Source of the DNA: Alteromonas sp. M12
Lineage (GTDB): Bacteria; Pseudomonadota; Gammaproteobacteria; Enterobacterales; Alteromonadaceae
DNA: 64,000 nt
Reading direction: 5' to 3'
NCBI RefSeq assembly: GCF_037478005.1
Contig: NZ_CP144164.1
Location: forward strand, 2,046,001-2,110,000
Both the position numbers and the translations under genes were made by a program. The notes beneath the pieces are model-generated. The model was given only the letters and a program-made list of their open reading frames with translations. It searched no databases and had not been told where the DNA came from. The stretch's first letter is position 1. Each line of letters opens with the position of its first letter. This document shows positions 60,478 through 64,000 of the stretch, in pieces.

Positions 60478-61212
60478 TTATTTTTCCCAGTCGAAGCGAG
60501 GAAGATTTTCGAACGCTCTTTTTAAACCTTCATTCCACTGCTTTTGTACTGATCTGTACATGTTACTATTTGTCGTCAATACGTTGTGATAAGGCTCTTC
60601 TATCTGGTCTGTTCGATGAATCGCTAATTCAATTGGTGGTCCAACGGATATGTTACTGCGAATCGTTGAATCTAGTGAAACGATAGCGCATCTAGCGGCA
60701 TCTTCTAATGATGTTGAGGGCGTAATAATACGATCTAATATTGGCTTCCCATATTTATTCTCGCCAATTTGTAAAAAGGGGGTTTCGTCAGATGCCGAAA
60801 TATAATTGCCTTGGGGATATATCAAAAATATTTCACTCTTTTTACCTTTGATTTGACCACCGAGTAAAAAGCTTGATTCATTACTGGTTTTTGACTTTTC
60901 CATGGCATCAGCATGTCGTTTTTGTTCTTGTTGACTTAAATCTCCAATGTACTGAGCTACTTCATGGAGGTAGTTCCCTTGACTGATATCAAAATCAGCG
61001 TTGGGATCTGATAAGTCACGTTTTATGGCATTTATTACCGCTTGAGATGTGGCTAAGCTACCTGAAGTTAATAGTACGATTGTTCGATTGTCAGGAAATA
61101 CGAAGCTGGACATCTTACTGTAAGTGGCAACATAATCGACGCCAGCATTGGTACGGGAGTCCGAGGCGAATACTAAACCTTTATTCAGGGCAATAGCTAA
61201 ACAGTAAGTCAA
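60478..61212 (-). CDS. Anbu proteasome-type protease
   Basis: Ancestral beta-subunit (Anbu) of the HslV/20S protease superfamily, 244 aa. N-terminal Thr2 (M-T-Y-C-L-A-I-A) is the expected nucleophile after Met removal, followed by F-A-S-D-S-R-T-N-A-G-V-D-Y, which holds the conserved Asp, and Y-S-K-M with the active-site Lys. Anbu proteins form open helical rings. Divergently transcribed from the ATP-grasp/alpha-E operon across a 194-bp region, as in many bacteria. Substrate unknown; the genomic link to ATP-grasp and alpha-E proteins is established by comparative genomics. Confidence 0.92.
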   Translation of the reverse strand: MTYCLAIALNKGLVFASDSRTNAGVDYVATYSKMSSFVFPDNRTIVLLTSGSLATSQAVINAIKRDLSDPNADFDISQGNYLHEVAQYIGDLSQQEQKRHADAMEKSKTSNESSFLLGGQIKGKKSEIFLIYPQGNYISASDETPFLQIGENKYGKPILDRIITPSTSLEDAARCAIVSLDSTIRSNISVGPPIELAIHRTDQIEEPYHNVLTTNSNMYRSVQKQWNEGLKRAFENLPRFDWEK

Positions 61213-61406
61213 TTGGCTTCTCTTTGATTTATTTAACGTTAAAACATCTTGTTATTGAGAAAAAACTTGCTCATATAATGCAGCGCAGTTATTTTGAACT
61301 GTGGCGAATTTAAAAACAATAAAATTTTAAATTTACACCTGACAAAAGCTTAACTATGTGAGTAAACTAAGATTAAACAACAATAATAAGTAAGTCTGGA
61401 GGATCT

Positions 61407-62861
61407 ATGGCGATTAGATGGGGAAACTATGCAATAGGTCAATTTTATGACGAGCTGATTCAGGGGCGATCTAAACCGAGAGAGTATGCGAAAGATTTGT
61501 GTGACTACCTCAAGGGGTTGTCTGATAACGAACTAAAAGAATATAAAGCCGCATCCGATTCTGCCATTCAGGTTATGGGCATAACGTTTAGAATCTATAA
61601 CGATGAAGAGGGTTCCATAGACCGCGCATGGCCTTTCGACATTATACCTCGCCTAATTGAACTCAAAGAATGGCAGCAAATTGAACTAGGCCTTAAACAA
61701 CGTGTAAAAGCACTGAATATGTTTATTGATGACTTATACAATGATCAAAACATTATCAAAGACGGTGTTTTTCCGGCGAACTTATTAAAAAAATCTAAAA
61801 ACTTTTTGAAAGATTGTATTGGTGTGAAGCCACCGCAGGGCATTTGGGCGCATATTTGTGGCTCAGACCTGGTGCGAGATCACAACGGAACCGTATATGT
61901 GTTAGAAGACAACCTTCGTGTTCCCTCTGGTGTTTCCTATATGTTGGAAAATCGACAAGTTATGAAGCGCGTTTTTCCAGAAATGTTCGAAAAATACAAT
62001 ATTCTTCCCATTGATAATTACCCTTCAGATTTATATGACATGTTGGCCAGTCTGTCACCACGAGATGTGAAAGAGCCGGAAATAGTGGTGTTAACTCCCG
62101 GTATATATAATTCAGCCTATTTTGAACATGCTTATTTGGCGCAACAAATGGGTGCTGAATTGGTAACGGGTGATGATTTAGTTGTGAAAGAAGATGATTG
62201 CGTCTACATGCGAACCATCAATGGATTAAATCGTGTGGACGTAATATATCGCCGAATTGACGACTGGTATATTGACCCAGAAGTATTCCATCCTGACTCA
62301 ACGTTAGGTATTCCTGGGATTATGCGAGCTTGGAAAAAAGGCAATGTTGGTTTGGCCAACGCACCGGGTTCAGGGGTCGCTGATGATAAAGTTGTCTACA
62401 GTTATGTACCTGAAATTATTAAATATTATCTTAATGAAGACGCTCTGCTACCGAATGTGCCAACCTATCGTTGCGTTAATCCAGAAGAACGTGAATATGT
62501 GTTAGAAAATATTGAAAAAATGGTTGTAAAACCGGCCAATGAATCTGGTGGATATGGTATGTTGATTGGTCCACATGCATCTAAACGAGAGCATCAAAAA
62601 TTCCGACAATTAATCAAAAAAGATCCGCGTAATTATGTAGCTCAGCCAATGCTGTTGTTATCCACTGCGCCTACTTTGATAGATAACAAAGCTGAAGGAC
62701 GTCATTTAGATTTAAGACCCTTTATATTAAGTGGGCAAGATATCAAAGTAACCATGGGGGGCTTGACCAGAGTCGCCATGATTAAAGGCTCTACTGTGGT
62801 GAACTCATCACAAGGTGGTGGTAGTAAAGATACATGGATTGTTGATATGGAGGGCAATTAA
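61407..62861 (+). CDS. Circularly permuted ATP-grasp protein (CP_ATPgrasp family)
   Basis: A 484-aa enzyme of the circularly permuted ATP-grasp family (formerly DUF404/DUF407). Visible: D-D-L-Y-N-D-Q-N-I-I-K-D-G-V, E-D-N-L-R-V-P-S-G-V-S-Y-M-L-E-N-R, V-K-P-A-N-E-S-G-G-Y-G-M-L-I-G-P near the ATP site and R-H-L-D-L-R-P-F. ATP-grasp enzymes link a carboxylate to an amine, so a peptide or amide ligation is expected, probably as a pair with the alpha-E protein. GGAGG precedes the ATG. Ends 1 bp before the alpha-E start. Confidence 0.93.
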   Translation: MAIRWGNYAIGQFYDELIQGRSKPREYAKDLCDYLKGLSDNELKEYKAASDSAIQVMGITFRIYNDEEGSIDRAWPFDIIPRLIELKEWQQIELGLKQRVKALNMFIDDLYNDQNIIKDGVFPANLLKKSKNFLKDCIGVKPPQGIWAHICGSDLVRDHNGTVYVLEDNLRVPSGVSYMLENRQVMKRVFPEMFEKYNILPIDNYPSDLYDMLASLSPRDVKEPEIVVLTPGIYNSAYFEHAYLAQQMGAELVTGDDLVVKEDDCVYMRTINGLNRVDVIYRRIDDWYIDPEVFHPDSTLGIPGIMRAWKKGNVGLANAPGSGVADDKVVYSYVPEIIKYYLNEDALLPNVPTYRCVNPEEREYVLENIEKMVVKPANESGGYGMLIGPHASKREHQKFRQLIKKDPRNYVAQPMLLLSTAPTLIDNKAEGRHLDLRPFILSGQDIKVTMGGLTRVAMIKGSTVVNSSQGGGSKDTWIVDMEGN

Positions 62862-62862
62862 T

Positions 62863-63783
62863 ATGTTGTCACGTGTCGCGAGTAATTTATGCTGGATGGG
62901 GCGTTATCTGGAGCGAGCAGAAAACACCGCACGATTAATTAATGTTAATTTTAACCTACTTTTAGATCTTCCCAAAAGCATTGTTTTAGGCTGGGAACCG
63001 CTTGTTGATATTGTCTCGAACCGAGAAGAGTTTTACGCAAAGTACCAAGAAGCGAACGAACGAAACGTTTTGAACTTTATGGTAGGTGATAGCAAAAATT
63101 TGGGCTCAATTGTAAACTCGTTAAGTGCCGCCAGAGAGAATGCAAGAACGATTCGTGAAATTATTCCTAGAGAGGCTTGGGAGCAGATTAACGAACTTTA
63201 CTTGTTCGCCTATGCTAATCGTCAAAAAGCCATAGCTCGACGCTCTCGATATGAGTATTTAACGGAAATAATTGAATCCAATCAAAAGATCACGGGGATT
63301 CTTGTTAGTACGATGACACGAGATGAGGCATATCAATTTTTACGTATTGGACGTAATTTGGAGCGAGCTGATATGACCACTCGAATTATTGATGTTCGTT
63401 CTGCGTCTTTAGTTCAGGATATGGAAACTGAGCAATCAGCACTGGAGAATTTACAGTGGATGAGTGTATTAAAGTCGCTTACTGCTTATCAAATGTATCG
63501 TCGAGAGGTTCGACTCAAAATTCGACGACCTGATGTGCTGAAATTCCTGATGTTGGAAAATCGTTTCCCCAGAGCCTTGATTCATACCTTAAATCAAGTC
63601 GAATATTGTTTGCGAGAATTACCTAATTACGAGCAATGTGTGGAGATGATATCCAAGGTTGAAAAGCAATTATTGGAAGCTAATCCGCAATTGTTAATTC
63701 AGGATAAATTACATGAATTTATTGATGAAATGCAATTAGGCTTGATTAATGTGTATAACAAAATTGATGAAACTTATTTTTAA
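62863..63783 (+). CDS. Alpha-E domain protein
   Basis: A helical protein of the alpha-E superfamily (DUF403). The frame opens at GTG 62815 within the ATP-grasp gene, but the ATG at 62863 begins the family consensus M-L-S-R-V-A-S-N-L-C-W-M-G-R-Y-L-E-R-A-E and follows GAGGG, so I use it (306 aa). R-I-G-R-N-L-E-R-A-D-M and L-I-H-T-L-N-Q-V repeat the pattern. Function unknown; always linked to the ATP-grasp partner. A transglutaminase-like gene, frequent as third member, is not found here because the next gene is in the opposite orientation. Confidence 0.92.
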   Translation: MLSRVASNLCWMGRYLERAENTARLINVNFNLLLDLPKSIVLGWEPLVDIVSNREEFYAKYQEANERNVLNFMVGDSKNLGSIVNSLSAARENARTIREIIPREAWEQINELYLFAYANRQKAIARRSRYEYLTEIIESNQKITGILVSTMTRDEAYQFLRIGRNLERADMTTRIIDVRSASLVQDMETEQSALENLQWMSVLKSLTAYQMYRREVRLKIRRPDVLKFLMLENRFPRALIHTLNQVEYCLRELPNYEQCVEMISKVEKQLLEANPQLLIQDKLHEFIDEMQLGLINVYNKIDETYF

Positions 63784-63835
63784 GCATTGAAGTTAAAGCA
63801 CTACTGCATTAGTGATGTTGCAAGGTTAGATTTAA

Positions 63836-63870
63836 AAACGGCTCAACATTGATAAAATGTTGAGCCGTTT
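63836..63870. terminator. Bidirectional terminator hairpin
   Basis: aaacggctcaacatt (63836-63850) and its exact complement (63856-63870) form a 15-bp perfect stem with a five-base loop between the convergent alpha-E and entericidin-like genes. The A/T ends provide short U-runs for both strands. Confidence 0.8.
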
Positions 63871-63882
63871 GTCTCGGTAATT

Positions 63883-64000
63883 TTAATTGGCGGCCTCTTG
63901 TATGGCATCACCCGCACTTTCTATATCTTTGCCTGCACCTTCAACAGTTGCACAACCTGTTAGCATCACTAGCATTAACGTCAAGGTAAGAATAATTTTA
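63883..64000 (-). CDS. Entericidin-like small lipoprotein (5' end outside window)
   Basis: Last 39 codons of a very small lipoprotein read on the minus strand: hydrophobic K-I-I-L-T-L-T-L-M-L-V-M, lipobox L-T-G-C, then A-T-V-E-G-A-G-K-D-I-E-S-A-G-D-A-I-Q-E-A, ending at TAA. The G-x-G-K-D-I and G-D-A-I pattern is that of entericidin A/B, whose members are about 40-50 aa. Only the first codon or two should be missing beyond the window. Its role is probably envelope stress or stationary phase; family similarity is by eye. Confidence 0.8.
   Translation of the reverse strand, partial: KIILTLTLMLVMLTGCATVEGAGKDIESAGDAIQEAAN

Overview
The window looks like a chromosomal segment of a marine, polysaccharide-degrading gammaproteobacterium of the Alteromonadales type (inference). 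The support is AT-rich DNA, large TonB-dependent receptors, many lipoprotein or Tat-exported glycan enzymes, sulfatases, a Pnt transhydrogenase, and an Anbu/ATP-grasp/alpha-E housekeeping cluster. No rRNA, tRNA, CRISPR array or intact mobile element was seen.

Positions 1 to about 57,100 form one large polysaccharide utilisation locus. Its content fits a sulfated polymer of L-rhamnose and uronic acid, with ulvan the best guess. Outer-membrane uptake: two TonB-dependent receptors (1-2433, truncated by the window edge; 47068-50124). Backbone cleavage: a BNR-type beta-propeller lyase candidate (37612-38982), a heparinase II/III-like lyase candidate (16375-18960) and a pectate-lyase-like beta-helix protein (39938-41608). 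Desulfation: three S1 sulfatases (2547, 6618, 33011). Oligosaccharide trimming: two tandem GH105 unsaturated uronyl hydrolases, three GH78 and one GH106 alpha-L-rhamnosidases, a GH39-like and a GH5-like enzyme. Uptake of small acids: a TRAP transporter (51363-54183). Catabolism: rhamnose mutarotase, an FGGY kinase, an L-lactate dehydrogenase, KduI and KduD, and an RpiB-family isomerase that may be a second, DhuI-like, route from the unsaturated uronate. A three-subunit NAD(P) transhydrogenase sits inside the locus. Two DeoR-family regulators are present.

The most notable unexplained structure is regulatory. Several promoter regions of the locus carry short TGAYT-like words repeated exactly every 10 bp, on one DNA face, often overlapping a recognisable -35 or -10 box. 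The clearest arrays are at 29735-29770, 37528-37563, 41781-41816 and 51171-51226; weaker ones lie at 8267, 8536, 19225, 30032, 39142, 42040 and 56142. I propose these as the operators of the two DeoR paralogues, whose recognition helices are nearly identical. The Pnt operon and the RpiB-like gene would then belong to the same regulon.

A second notable area is 13530-16374. It holds an oxidative module (gluconate-2-dehydrogenase subunit-3-like protein plus GMC oxidoreductase) that appears to be decaying: the first gene has its ribosome-binding site and ATG out of frame with the Tat signal, and the third gene, a sugar-phosphate isomerase/epimerase-like protein, is a clear pseudogene.

After a gene-free boundary (57137-58070) the content changes. 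A perfect 15-bp Fur box precedes two small proteins of unknown function. Then come a zinc metallopeptidase, the Anbu proteasome-like protease, a circularly permuted ATP-grasp protein, an alpha-E protein and the end of an entericidin-like lipoprotein. Many gene ends are separated by long perfect hairpins, several without a U-tract.
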